From the NCBI GenBank assembly GCA_902781325.1, contig CACZJD010000017.1, positions 1 through 36,533 of the forward strand: DNA of 36,533 nucleotides, written 5' to 3'. This DNA is from an uncultured Lachnospiraceae bacterium. GTDB lineage: Bacteria > Bacillota > Clostridia > Lachnospirales > Lachnospiraceae. Below are positions 7,103 through 14,468 of the stretch, piece by piece. Within the stretch, counting starts at the first letter, position 1; each line of letters begins with the position of its first letter. The notes beneath the pieces were generated by a model that saw only the letters and a list, made by a program, of their open reading frames with translations, had not been told where the DNA came from and did not search any database. The position numbers and the translations under genes are program-made.

Positions 7103-7125
7103 CTGCCGCTCCTAAAGAGCGGCAG
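7103..7125 (-). terminator. Terminator of the GNAT-mazG-punA operon
   Basis: CTGCCGCTC (7103-7111) pairs exactly with GAGCGGCAG (7117-7125) across a 5-nt loop, 41 nt past the stop at 7167. On the minus strand it is followed by TTTCTATA. Confidence 0.55.
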
Positions 7126-7166
7126 TGATGAGTTTTTTTGAGGGCATGATGGGCCCGGAAAAATGC

Positions 7167-7696
7167 CTATTCAAATTCAAAACTTATCTGCTCGTACGGC
7201 CTCTCCGCCTTCAGCATCGGCAGTTCCTTTGTCAAAATTTCGCCGGCCTTTGCCGGGTCGCTCACCCAGGGAAGCACTTCATCCCCGGAGAGGATGAGCG
7301 GCATCCGGTCGTGCACCGGTTCCATGGAGGCGTTTGCCTCCCTTGTCAGCACAACGAAACGATTCTCATCGCCGTAAGGGCGGTAGATCCCCGCCAGATA
7401 CAGGATCTGCCGGTCCGGAAGGGTGAAGATCACCTTTTCCTTCTTTTTGTCCCATTCGTAGAAGCCCGCTGCCCCGCCCGAGCATTGATGAGGAGCCTTC
7501 CCTTGTCAAATCCCGGAAATCCCCATAGAAGAGGCTCCATACAGACGCCGCTTCCGGTTCCGGCGGCAAGCGCCGGCGCGCTCATGCCCGGCGTATAGTC
7601 CCCTGCGCGCAGCCTGCGGACTGCGCCCGTAAGGTCGGGGAAATCTTCGAGAAACTCGTCCTCCGCGTCGTCATTCCAGAAGTATCTGCCGCACAT
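7167..7696 (-). pseudogene. SRAP/YedK (HMCES-like) protein, broken by an internal deletion
   Basis: SRAP proteins form a covalent crosslink to abasic sites in single-stranded DNA. The start MCGRYFW carries the catalytic Cys2 and reads in one frame to LLINARA near 7470. The rest (AAGFYEWDKKKEKV, then VHDRMPLIL with the conserved His) continues in another frame to the stop at 7167. Family members have about 22 residues between INARA and GFYEW, including the conserved Glu right after INARA. That block is missing here, so this is a deletion that also shifts the frame. The ATG follows the punA stop by 2 nt, with the ribosome site inside punA, so it was translationally coupled. A sequencing error cannot be excluded. 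Confidence 0.8.
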
Positions 7697-7698
7697 CC

Positions 7699-8526
7699 TC
7701 AGATTCTCCTGACAACTTCCTTTACAAGTCTCTGGAGCTCTTTGCCTGCGCGGTTCGCCACCTTCTGGATCTCCTCGTGGGAGGTCTCGAAGGTCGTGTT
7801 CACAATGGCCATGTCCGTGATGCAGGTGATGCCCATGATTCGCATGCCCATGTGCTTGAGAGCGACGCCCTCACAGCCCGTGCTCATTCCGACCGCATCA
7901 GCGCCGAGCATCGCATACATCGCGACCTCGTTGGGAGTCTCGTAAGCGGGACCCGTGATCTGAAGATAGACGCCGTCTTCCAACTCAATGCCGAGATCAT
8001 CCGCAGTCTTGTGCAGAAGCTCCTGCAGATCCTTGTCATAGATCGCGCTCACATCGGGGAAGCGCACGCCCAGTCTGTCATCATTGGGTCCGATCAGCGG
8101 CGAGGGCACAAATGCCGTATTCTGGTCATTGATGCACATCAGCGTGCCGGGATGGAAATTCTTGTTGAGACCTCCCGCCGCGTTGGTCAGGATGATCACC
8201 TCCACGCCCAGAAGAGCCATGACACGAACCGGAAGCACTACCTTCTGCATGGGATAGCCCTCATAGTAATGTACACGGCCGTTCATCAGAACCACCGGAA
8301 CTGAATCGATATAGCCGAAGATATACTCTCCCTTGTGGCCCTCCACAGTCGAGCGGGGAAAGCCCTCAAGTTCGGAATACGGAATTCTGGTCACGACCTC
8401 GATGTCATCCGCCAGGCCGCCCAGGCCGGATCCCAGCACGACACCGACCTTCGGAACAAAGTCAGTGCGCTCGCGCACTGCGTTCAGCGCCAGTTCATAA
8501 TCCTTCATGTTTGTGTTATCTGCCAT
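7699..8526 (-). CDS. punA: Purine nucleoside phosphorylase (trimeric type I)
   Basis: Cytoplasmic salvage enzyme that cleaves purine nucleosides with phosphate to base plus ribose 1-phosphate. Full-length at 275 residues. Visible motifs are the phosphate-site LGSGLGGLAD (31-40), GRVHYYEGY (83-91), LTNAAGG (113-119), GPAYETPNE with base-site E196, VGMS with M214, and H250. The residue matching human Asn243, which selects 6-oxopurines, is Asp here: CITD, D238. This could widen or shift specificity toward adenosine. The stretch after VGMST is also unusual, GCEG instead of VPEV. It is third in a likely operon after GNAT and mazG genes and coupled to the broken SRAP gene. Family call firm, substrate call open. 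Confidence 0.93.
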   Translation of the reverse strand: MADNTNMKDYELALNAVRERTDFVPKVGVVLGSGLGGLADDIEVVTRIPYSELEGFPRSTVEGHKGEYIFGYIDSVPVVLMNGRVHYYEGYPMQKVVLPVRVMALLGVEVIILTNAAGGLNKNFHPGTLMCINDQNTAFVPSPLIGPNDDRLGVRFPDVSAIYDKDLQELLHKTADDLGIELEDGVYLQITGPAYETPNEVAMYAMLGADAVGMSTGCEGVALKHMGMRIMGITCITDMAIVNTTFETSHEEIQKVANRAGKELQRLVKEVVRRI

Positions 8527-8564
8527 TTTGTTCCCCTTTCTAAATCTCGCCGGTTATCTCCGGT

Positions 8565-9053
8565 TTATTCTTTCCTGAATCCCTTGCGCCTCTCGGCGAC
8601 ATCGATCAGTTCCTTGGCTTCTTCCATGGCTGCTGCCAGATACGGCTCCTGCCACTCGCGGCCTTCCTTTTCCGCCCGCTTGATCTCCTCCCAGGCGGCG
8701 TCCTTTTCCGCTTCCGAGCTGTATTTTGCCCCGCCGAAGATATGCGGGTGCCTGCGCACCATCTTGTCCGCGGCAGTCTTCGCCACATCCTCCAACGTGA
8801 AGAGGCCCTCCTCCTCCGCCAGGCTCGCGTGGAAGATCACCTGGAAGAGCAGGTCGCCCAGCTCTTCCCGCAAGTTCTCAGAATCCCCTGTAGCTGTCAA
8901 AATATTGATCCCGCACACGACCTCCGCCGCCTCTTCGATGCACATCGCCTTGATGCTCTCGTGGGTCTGCGCGCTGTCCCAGGGGCAGCCGTCCTTGGCG
9001 CGGAGGCGCTCTATGATCGTTTGCAGTCGTTCCATTTCACTCATATTGCTCAT
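8565..9053 (-). CDS. mazG: MazG-family NTP pyrophosphohydrolase
   Basis: A single-domain MazG protein of 162 residues that hydrolyses nucleoside triphosphates to monophosphates and pyrophosphate, usually as house-cleaning of aberrant nucleotides. The fold begins with the KDGCPWDSAQTHESI signature (about 20-34). The Mg2+-binding helices are EEAAE (about 40-44) and EELGD (about 63-67), and a C-terminal KMVRRHPHIF motif lies at about 97-106. It lies 13 nt after the GNAT gene and 38 nt before punA, fitting a nucleotide-metabolism operon. The start has only a modest GGGG ribosome site, and in-frame ATGs at codons 4 and 7 are possible alternatives. Confidence 0.92.
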   Translation of the reverse strand: MSNMSEMERLQTIIERLRAKDGCPWDSAQTHESIKAMCIEEAAEVVCGINILTATGDSENLREELGDLLFQVIFHASLAEEEGLFTLEDVAKTAADKMVRRHPHIFGGAKYSSEAEKDAAWEEIKRAEKEGREWQEPYLAAAMEEAKELIDVAERRKGFRKE

Positions 9054-9066
9054 TTCCCCGGAGGCG

Positions 9067-9639
9067 TCACTTGTGCTCTCCGATCATCTTCTCCATCCAG
9101 ATCATGCTGTACCACCGTCCGAACTTGTATCCGCACTGGTGGAATGTGCCGACCGTTCTGTATCCCAGATGTTCGTGAAACTGCGCGCTGTTGTAGTCGA
9201 GGTATTCGTCCGCTTCATCCGGATACCCGATGCAGGCGTACAGATTCAGGATCCCCTGCGCTTTCAGCGCTTCCTCAAGGGCCTCATAGAGTTTCCTTCC
9301 GAGACCTCCGCCGACCGCCTCGCGGTCGAGATAGATCGTCATCTCACAGGACCTGTCATAGGCTGCTCTGTCCTTGAAGACGCCGGCATAAGCGTATCCC
9401 CGGATGACACCGTCCCGCTCGATCACCAGATAGGGATAGCGCTCCTTTATATGCGCGATCCTGCCCCTGAACTCCTCGTCAGACGGCACATCGTACTCGA
9501 AAGTGATGGCAGTCTTCTCCACGTAATAGGCATAGATCTCAAGAAGCCGGGCCGCGTCGTCCACGGCTGCCTCGCGAATACGGATCCCGGAGGAAACAGC
9601 GGCTTCTTCGCCGCGCCCGCTCATTTTCATCTCATTCAT
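9067..9639 (-). CDS. GNAT N-acetyltransferase, phosphinothricin acetyltransferase-like
   Basis: A GCN5-related acetyltransferase of about 190 residues resembling the Pat/Bar group. It shows the IRIREAAVDDAARLLEIY opening, TFEYDVPSDEEF, an acetyl-CoA loop GGGLGRKLYEAL, the NLYACIGYPDE strand, NSAQFHEHLGYRTVGTFHQCGYKFGRWYSMIWMEK and a short tail. Related enzymes acetylate phosphinothricin, methionine sulfoximine or other small amines; the substrate here is unknown. The ATG at 9639 is chosen; a TTG at 9648 with GGAG 8 nt upstream is nearly as good. It is the first gene of the GNAT-mazG-punA operon. Confidence 0.85.
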   Translation of the reverse strand: MNEMKMSGRGEEAAVSSGIRIREAAVDDAARLLEIYAYYVEKTAITFEYDVPSDEEFRGRIAHIKERYPYLVIERDGVIRGYAYAGVFKDRAAYDRSCEMTIYLDREAVGGGLGRKLYEALEEALKAQGILNLYACIGYPDEADEYLDYNSAQFHEHLGYRTVGTFHQCGYKFGRWYSMIWMEKMIGEHK

Positions 9640-9668
9640 ATGACACAATACTCCCTCTCCGGTCAGGT

Positions 9669-9674
9669 ATTATA
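9669..9674 (-). promoter_or_regulatory. -10 element of the GNAT-mazG-punA operon
   Basis: A perfect TATAAT on the minus strand lies about 30 nt before the GNAT start. No convincing -35 is seen at normal spacing. Confidence 0.4.
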
Positions 9675-9735
9675 AACCTTATATTTAATAATACCGCATC
9701 CCCCGATTATTTCATACTTTTCTTTCTCATAAGGA

Positions 9736-9765
9736 TTTAGAAGGGGCTTTGTGGTATTCTATAAG
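9736..9765 (+). promoter_or_regulatory. Possible promoter of citC-GH32
   Basis: TTTAGA (9736-9741) and TATAAG (9760-9765) are 18 nt apart, ending 34 nt before the citC start. The -35 is weak. Confidence 0.35.
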
Positions 9766-9799
9766 TGCAGAAGTTTTTGCGCAAGAAAGGAACAAGATC

Positions 9800-10897
9800 A
9801 TGTCCGAATACGGTATTTCCCAAATTTATCCCACAGACCGATACTCCAACGGCCAAGTCGACAAACTGCTCCTGGCCGAAGGCATTCGCAGGGATGGAAA
9901 CCTCGATTACACATGCGGCATGTACGATGACGACATGAATATCATTGCTACCGGCAGCTGCTTTGGCAACACGCTGCGCTGTATGGCAGTCAGCAGCGCT
10001 CACCAGGGCGAAGGCCTCATGAACGAGATCGTCTCGCATCTGATCTCCTACCAGTACAGCCGCGGCAACATGCATTTGTTTCTCTACACGAAATGCGACT
10101 CCGCCAAGTTCTTCGGCGACCTCGGATTCCACGAGATCGTCCGCATCGAGGGCCGCATCGTCTTCATGGAGAACCGGCGCACCGGCTTTTCCGACTACCT
10201 GAGCGGCCTGCAGCGCGAGACTGCCGGGGCCCTTGACGCCAAGAGCACGCCGACGCCCGCTTCTCCCCGCACCGCAGCGCTGGTAATGAACGCTAATCCG
10301 TTCACAAACGGCCACCTCTACCTTGTGGAGAAGGCCTGCGCCGAGAACGACCTCGTACACCTCTTTATGGTCAGCGAGGATGCTTCCCTGGTGCCTTTCG
10401 CCGTCCGCAAGCGCCTGATCATGGAGGGCACCGCTCACCTGTCCAACCTCATTTACCACGAGAGCGGCCCCTATGTCATCAGCAGCGCCACCTTCCCGAG
10501 CTATTTCCAAAAGGATGAGACCGCGGTCATCGAGAGCCACGCCTTCCTGGACCTGCAGGTCTTTGCCAAAATAGCGGCGGCCCTGAACATCGGCGTCCGC
10601 TACGTCGGCGAGGAGCCCACAAGCCTTGTGACCGGCATCTACAACAGGATCATGCAGGAAGAGCTGCCCAAGGCGGGCGTCGCCTGCGTTGTCGTGCCTC
10701 GTAAGGAAGCCCCGGCCGGATCGTCTTCCGGCGGGCAGGCTATCAGCGCCTCCACCGTAAGACAGCTGCTCAAAGACGGGCGCTTTGACGAACTGGACGG
10801 TCTGGTGCCGGACAGCACGCTCCGCTATTTTGAAAGCCCGGAGGCAGCCCCGGTGCTCGAGAGGATACGGAGTGAAGAAAATGTGATCCACTATTGA
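9800..10897 (+). CDS. citC: [Citrate (pro-3S)-lyase] ligase
   Basis: Enzyme that acetylates the phosphoribosyl-dephospho-CoA arm of citrate lyase using ATP and acetate. Of 365 residues, the N-terminal part is GNAT-like (about 20-125; MAVSSAHQGEGLMNEI). The C-terminal part is a cytidylyltransferase-like nucleotide-binding domain (about 158-350), with the HxGH-type motif NPFTNGH (166-172) and a late ISASTVR motif. The start at 9800 has GAAAGGA upstream. Citrate lyase genes (citD, citE, citF, citX, citG) normally adjoin it, but here it stands alone before a fructosidase gene 47 nt downstream. Either the lyase is encoded elsewhere or this ligase serves another acyl carrier. Confidence 0.88.
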   Translation: MSEYGISQIYPTDRYSNGQVDKLLLAEGIRRDGNLDYTCGMYDDDMNIIATGSCFGNTLRCMAVSSAHQGEGLMNEIVSHLISYQYSRGNMHLFLYTKCDSAKFFGDLGFHEIVRIEGRIVFMENRRTGFSDYLSGLQRETAGALDAKSTPTPASPRTAALVMNANPFTNGHLYLVEKACAENDLVHLFMVSEDASLVPFAVRKRLIMEGTAHLSNLIYHESGPYVISSATFPSYFQKDETAVIESHAFLDLQVFAKIAAALNIGVRYVGEEPTSLVTGIYNRIMQEELPKAGVACVVVPRKEAPAGSSSGGQAISASTVRQLLKDGRFDELDGLVPDSTLRYFESPEAAPVLERIRSEENVIHY

Positions 10898-10944
10898 CGT
10901 TTCCGGAGATTCCGGCTGACAGATTCTCTCAAACAGGAGGAAAT

Positions 10945-12538
10945 ATGAGTAAGAGTTACAGACCCTATTATCACGCTTCCGTGCCTTCGGGCTGGTCCAA
11001 CGACCCCAACGGAACCATCTATTATAACGGCAAAGCGCACCTCTTCTTCCAGCATTACCCCCACAAACCCGCGTGGGGCACCATGCACTGGGGCCATTTC
11101 ACAACCGAGGACTTCGTGCACTGGGATGTGCTCCCGGTCGCTCTTGTTCCGGACCGGGATTATGAAGTCATCTGCGGCTGCTGCTCCGGTTCCACCATCG
11201 AGAAGGACGGCAAGCTGTACCTGATGTACACCGCCGCGCAGCCCACGCTGCAGAGACAGTGCATGGCAGTATCTGAAGACGGCGGAGTCACATTTACCAA
11301 AGATGAGTCCAATCCCATCCTGACCGCTGACATGCTCAGCAAAGAAGTGTCCCCTCTGGATTTCAGGGATCCCCGTCTTTTCAAGAAGGACGACTGGTAC
11401 TACTTCATTGCCGGCGCGCGCGTGCTCGCTCTTGAAGCGAGCAAGGAAGAACTGGATGAACGCACCAGAAAATGGGACAGGCACGCTCCCTCTTCCTCAC
11501 TCCGTTACGTTGAGGCGGACGCGGTGCACCACACCGGCGTCAGCAACAAAGGCCAATCTCCGTCCCTGGACGATGTCTTCGGCATAGAACCTGTGGATTC
11601 CGGTTTCGGAAACCTCATTCTGTGCAGGAGCCGCGACCTGATGAAGTGGGAATATGTGGGACATCTGCTTCACAGGCAGCCGGAGTTCGAAGAGGACTTC
11701 TACAACCTGAACGGCGTCTATGAATGTCCGGACTATCTGGTGATCGACGGAAAGGAAGTCATACTTACCAGCCCCCAGAACCTGCCTCAGATGGACAACC
11801 ACTTCCAGAACGTCCACTCCGGCCTCTATCTTCTTGGAAAACTGGACTTTGAGACCGGCCGCTTCGATCTTAAAAAGATCGGAGAGCTCGACAACGGTTT
11901 CGACTTCTACGCCGCGCAGAGCCTGCACATGCCCGACGGGCGCTATATCATGATCTCCTGGAAAGAAATGTGGGACCGCAATTACCCCACCCAGGCTGAA
12001 GGCTGGGCAGGCACCTATTCTTTCCCCAGAGAACTCAGCATGGACGGAGACTGTCTGATCCAGAAACCGGCAAGGGAGCTCGACAGATTCTGTGGTTGCG
12101 TGCCAGTCCCTCTCCGTCACCGGCAGTGAAGTCTCCGTCAAGGGCATCAGCGGCACAGTCTCAAGGATCCGCCTGACTCTGGAACCCGGCACTGCTGCCT
12201 GCGCCGGCGTCAAACTCTTCGCCGGAGAGACACATGAAACAGTTGTATATTTTGACAAAGATGAAGGCGTACTTGCCATCGACCGCAGTAAGTCCGGCAT
12301 CCCTTTCACCGGCAGTGAGGATAACGTGGATGTCCGCAAACTGGATATCGGTCACCCGGAATCCATCGAATTGGAAATGCTGCTCGACGTCAGCTCGCTG
12401 GAAGTCTTCATTGACGGCGGCAGACACGTGATGACCGCGAATGTATACCCCGATCCCGAGGATACCGAAATCCGCTTCTTCGCTGAAGGCGGCAGCGCGG
12501 CTTTCCACGACATTGAGAAGTATGACGTGGTCGTATAA
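10945..12538 (+). pseudogene. GH32 beta-fructofuranosidase/levanase, frameshifted near its C-terminus
   Basis: A glycoside hydrolase of family 32, cleaving sucrose or fructans. The first frame (10945-12129) holds the whole five-bladed propeller and all three catalytic residues: D20 in WSNDPNG, D142 in FRDP, and E260 in YECPD. It ends abruptly after ARELDRF. The C-terminal beta-sandwich continues in the +1 frame to 12538 (LSVTGSEVSV, then SSLEVFIDGG), so one shift lies at about 12085-12110. The start has CAGGAGG 5 nt upstream. There is also an unusual block of about 60 residues (about 160-220) between FRDP and CRSRDL. Without the sandwich the product may be unstable. A sequencing error is possible. 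Confidence 0.85.
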
Positions 12539-12555
12539 ATGATCTGAAGAACCCA

Positions 12556-12600
12556 AAAAGACCGGCCGGCGGCATATAAACTGCCGCTGACCGGTCTTTT
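12556..12600 (+). terminator. Terminator after the GH32 gene
   Basis: AAAAGACCGG (12556-12565) pairs with CCGGTCTTTT (12591-12600), and an inner GCGGCA/TGCCGC stem lies at 12569-12587. ATTT follows. The flanking A and T runs make it usable from both strands, so it may also end the DUF937 transcript. Confidence 0.75.
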
Positions 12601-12624
12601 ATTTGTCTAAGTTCCGCCTCTTCT

Positions 12625-12705
12625 TCAGTGCGTCATCAGAAAGAGGGGAATCTGCATGATCAGGATAAATCCGATCAGGATCCAGAACATCTTGTTGTTG
12701 ATCAT
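12625..12705 (-). CDS. 26-residue single-pass membrane microprotein (unrecognised)
   Basis: An ATG at 12705 opens a 26-codon frame ending in TGA at 12625. The peptide starts MINNKMFW, continues as an almost unbroken hydrophobic helix (ILIGFILIMQIPLFLM), and ends TH. A weak GAGG lies 8 nt before the ATG. It begins 19 nt after the DUF937 stop and sits ahead of the shared terminator, so it would be the second gene of that transcript. Lys5 near the N-terminus suggests N-in orientation. The function is unknown. It could be a small regulatory or stabilising membrane peptide, a toxin-like peptide, or a chance frame. Confidence 0.5.
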   Translation of the reverse strand: MINNKMFWILIGFILIMQIPLFLMTH

Positions 12706-12724
12706 AACACAAACCTCAGTGTAT

Positions 12725-13270
12725 TTACTTTCTCGCGCTCAGAAGAGCCTGAAGAAGCGCTGTACCGTTGATCGCATCGTCCTTCTCGTCAGCCTGGACC
12801 TGGGCACCTGTTCCCAGAAGAGCGCTGAAAATGCCGGGAACTGCGGACTGTGCGGAAGGCTTCTGATCAGCTGCCGCCTCGGAAACTCCGCTCATGATCG
12901 CGGGCGCCATGATCGCCAGGATCTGGTTGACCTGCTCCTGAGTCAGACCGGACTGGGCAGAGAGGTTCTGTGTGACAGCTTCCTCTTTCTTGCCAAGGAT
13001 GTGGCCGATGATCTTGTGACCGTCATCCTCATCCGCGTCCTTGAGCTGAAGACCCATCTCCTCCTTGTTGTTGTGCTGGGCAAGAGCTCCCAGAAGAGAG
13101 TGCGCGCCGTCGCCGGAAGAAGCGTTCTTAGTCAGATATTTGATCAGGATCGGGATCGCGATCAACATAAGCTTTTTGATCTGCTTCTCGGAAAGGCCCG
13201 TCTTCTTTGCGACCTGTGCCAAAGCATTCTTCGTTGTCATTGCAGCCATCAGTAAACCAAGCAGATTCAT
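12725..13270 (-). CDS. DUF937-family protein
   Basis: A 181-residue soluble, helix-rich protein matching the DUF937 pattern, whose function is not established. Residues 1-60 contain MNLLGLLMAAMTTKNALAQVAKKTGLSEKQIKKLMLIAIPILIKYL. A second similar half includes LSAQSGLTQEQVNQILAIMAPAIMSGV at about 112-138. The two halves each carry a TGLSxxQ-type helix, suggesting an internal repeat. A short low-complexity tail follows. GGGAGG lies 5 nt before the ATG at 13270; a longer open frame upstream lacks support. It has its own predicted promoter just after aroF and is followed by the microprotein frame. Confidence 0.85.
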   Translation of the reverse strand: MNLLGLLMAAMTTKNALAQVAKKTGLSEKQIKKLMLIAIPILIKYLTKNASSGDGAHSLLGALAQHNNKEEMGLQLKDADEDDGHKIIGHILGKKEEAVTQNLSAQSGLTQEQVNQILAIMAPAIMSGVSEAAADQKPSAQSAVPGIFSALLGTGAQVQADEKDDAINGTALLQALLSARK

Positions 13271-13373
13271 AAAATCCTCCCTCCTGTGCATCTTATGCAC
13301 GAACCGGTCTTTTTGCCGGCCTGATATTATTAGTTGTTCCTGCTGCAGCCCCTGCCAGGTTGTGCACATTACT

Positions 13374-13403
13374 ATTTTAGCGCAAATGGCTCATAAATCA
13401 CAA
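13374..13403 (-). promoter_or_regulatory. Promoter of the DUF937 gene
   Basis: On the minus strand, TTGTGA (13403-13398) and TAAAAT (13379-13374) are 18 nt apart. The -35 overlaps the aroF stop codon, so DUF937 can be expressed apart from the aro operon. Confidence 0.45.
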
Positions 13404-14429
13404 CAGTTCCGCCATATCGTAAATCAGTTTCTCTGTCTTCTTCCACCCGATGCAGGCGTCTGTGATGCTCTTTCCGTATACGCCGCCGTCGACCGGCTGA
13501 TTTCCGTCCTCGATGTAGCTCTCCACCATGAAGCCCTTCACGAGTTTCTTCACCTTCGGGTTGTAGCGGCAGGAATGAAGTACTTCCTTGAGGATGCGCG
13601 CCTGCTCGAAAGGCTTCTTCCCGCTGTTGGCGTGATTGCAGTCGATCACGACGGCGGGATTCTTCAGTTCCCACTTCTTGTAGAGATCCGAGAGATAGAG
13701 CAGGTCCTCGTAGTGATAGTTGGGGTGGGAGACGCCCTGTCTGTTCACATATCCTCTGAGGATCGCGTGCGCGAAGGGATTTCCGTAAGAATGGCCCTCC
13801 CAGCCGCGGTAGATGAAATCGTGCTCATGCTGTGCCGCCAAAATACTGTTCATCATGACAGTCAGATCCCCGCTGGTGGGGTTCTTCATGCCGACAGGGC
13901 ACTCAATAGCGCTGGCAGTCAGTCTGTGCTGCTGGTCCTCCACGCTGCGGGCGCCGACCGCCACATAGCCCAGAAGGTCGTCCAGGTATTTATGGTTCTC
14001 CGGATAGAGCATCTCATCCGCACAGACAAATCCCGTCTCCTTCACCGCGCGCATGTGCAGTTCGCGGGTGGCAATGATTCCCTTAAAGAGATCGGGCTGC
14101 GCGTTGGGATCCGGCTGATGGACCAGCCCCTTATAGCCGTCTCCGGTCGTCCTGGGCTTGTTCGTGTAAATGCGGGGAACGATGAGGATCTTGTCCTTCA
14201 CCTGTTCCCGCAGAGGCATAAGCCTGGAAATATAATCGATGACGCTATCCTCGTTGTCCGCCGAGCAGGGGCCTATGATCAGGGCGAGCTTCTCGCTGTT
14301 GCCGGAAAAGATCGCCTTGAGTTCTGTGACGGTTCTCTCTACCGTCTCGGCCATATCGCCGGTCAGCGGATACATCTCCTTGGTCTCCATGGGGATCGGG
14401 AGTTTGCGCTTAAAATCCATGTACATCAT
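13398..14429 (-). CDS. aroF: 3-Deoxy-7-phosphoheptulonate synthase (class I, AroF/G/H type)
   Basis: First step of the shikimate pathway: phosphoenolpyruvate plus erythrose 4-phosphate to DAHP. A full-length 343-residue TIM-barrel. It shows LIIGPCSADNED (about 51-62) with the conserved metal-site Cys, PRIYTNKPRTTGDGYKGL, the GARSVEDQQHR segment, CPVGMKNPTSGD, and VVIDCNHANSGK with the metal-binding His. AGGAG lies 9 nt before the ATG. It is the last gene of pheA-aroB-aroF, 39 nt after aroB. Which aromatic amino acid inhibits it cannot be judged securely; its place beside pheA suggests phenylalanine. The letter of the symbol is therefore provisional. Confidence 0.94.
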   Translation of the reverse strand: MMYMDFKRKLPIPMETKEMYPLTGDMAETVERTVTELKAIFSGNSEKLALIIGPCSADNEDSVIDYISRLMPLREQVKDKILIVPRIYTNKPRTTGDGYKGLVHQPDPNAQPDLFKGIIATRELHMRAVKETGFVCADEMLYPENHKYLDDLLGYVAVGARSVEDQQHRLTASAIECPVGMKNPTSGDLTVMMNSILAAQHEHDFIYRGWEGHSYGNPFAHAILRGYVNRQGVSHPNYHYEDLLYLSDLYKKWELKNPAVVIDCNHANSGKKPFEQARILKEVLHSCRYNPKVKKLVKGFMVESYIEDGNQPVDGGVYGKSITDACIGWKKTEKLIYDMAELL

Positions 14430-14468
14430 AATTCTGTTCTCCTATTCGCATCGCGGCAGGCATCCGCG

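Noticed and set aside
8335-9675. 446-codon plus-strand frame over punA, mazG and the GNAT gene
   Set aside because: Low-complexity Ser/Arg-rich translation typical of a shadow frame.
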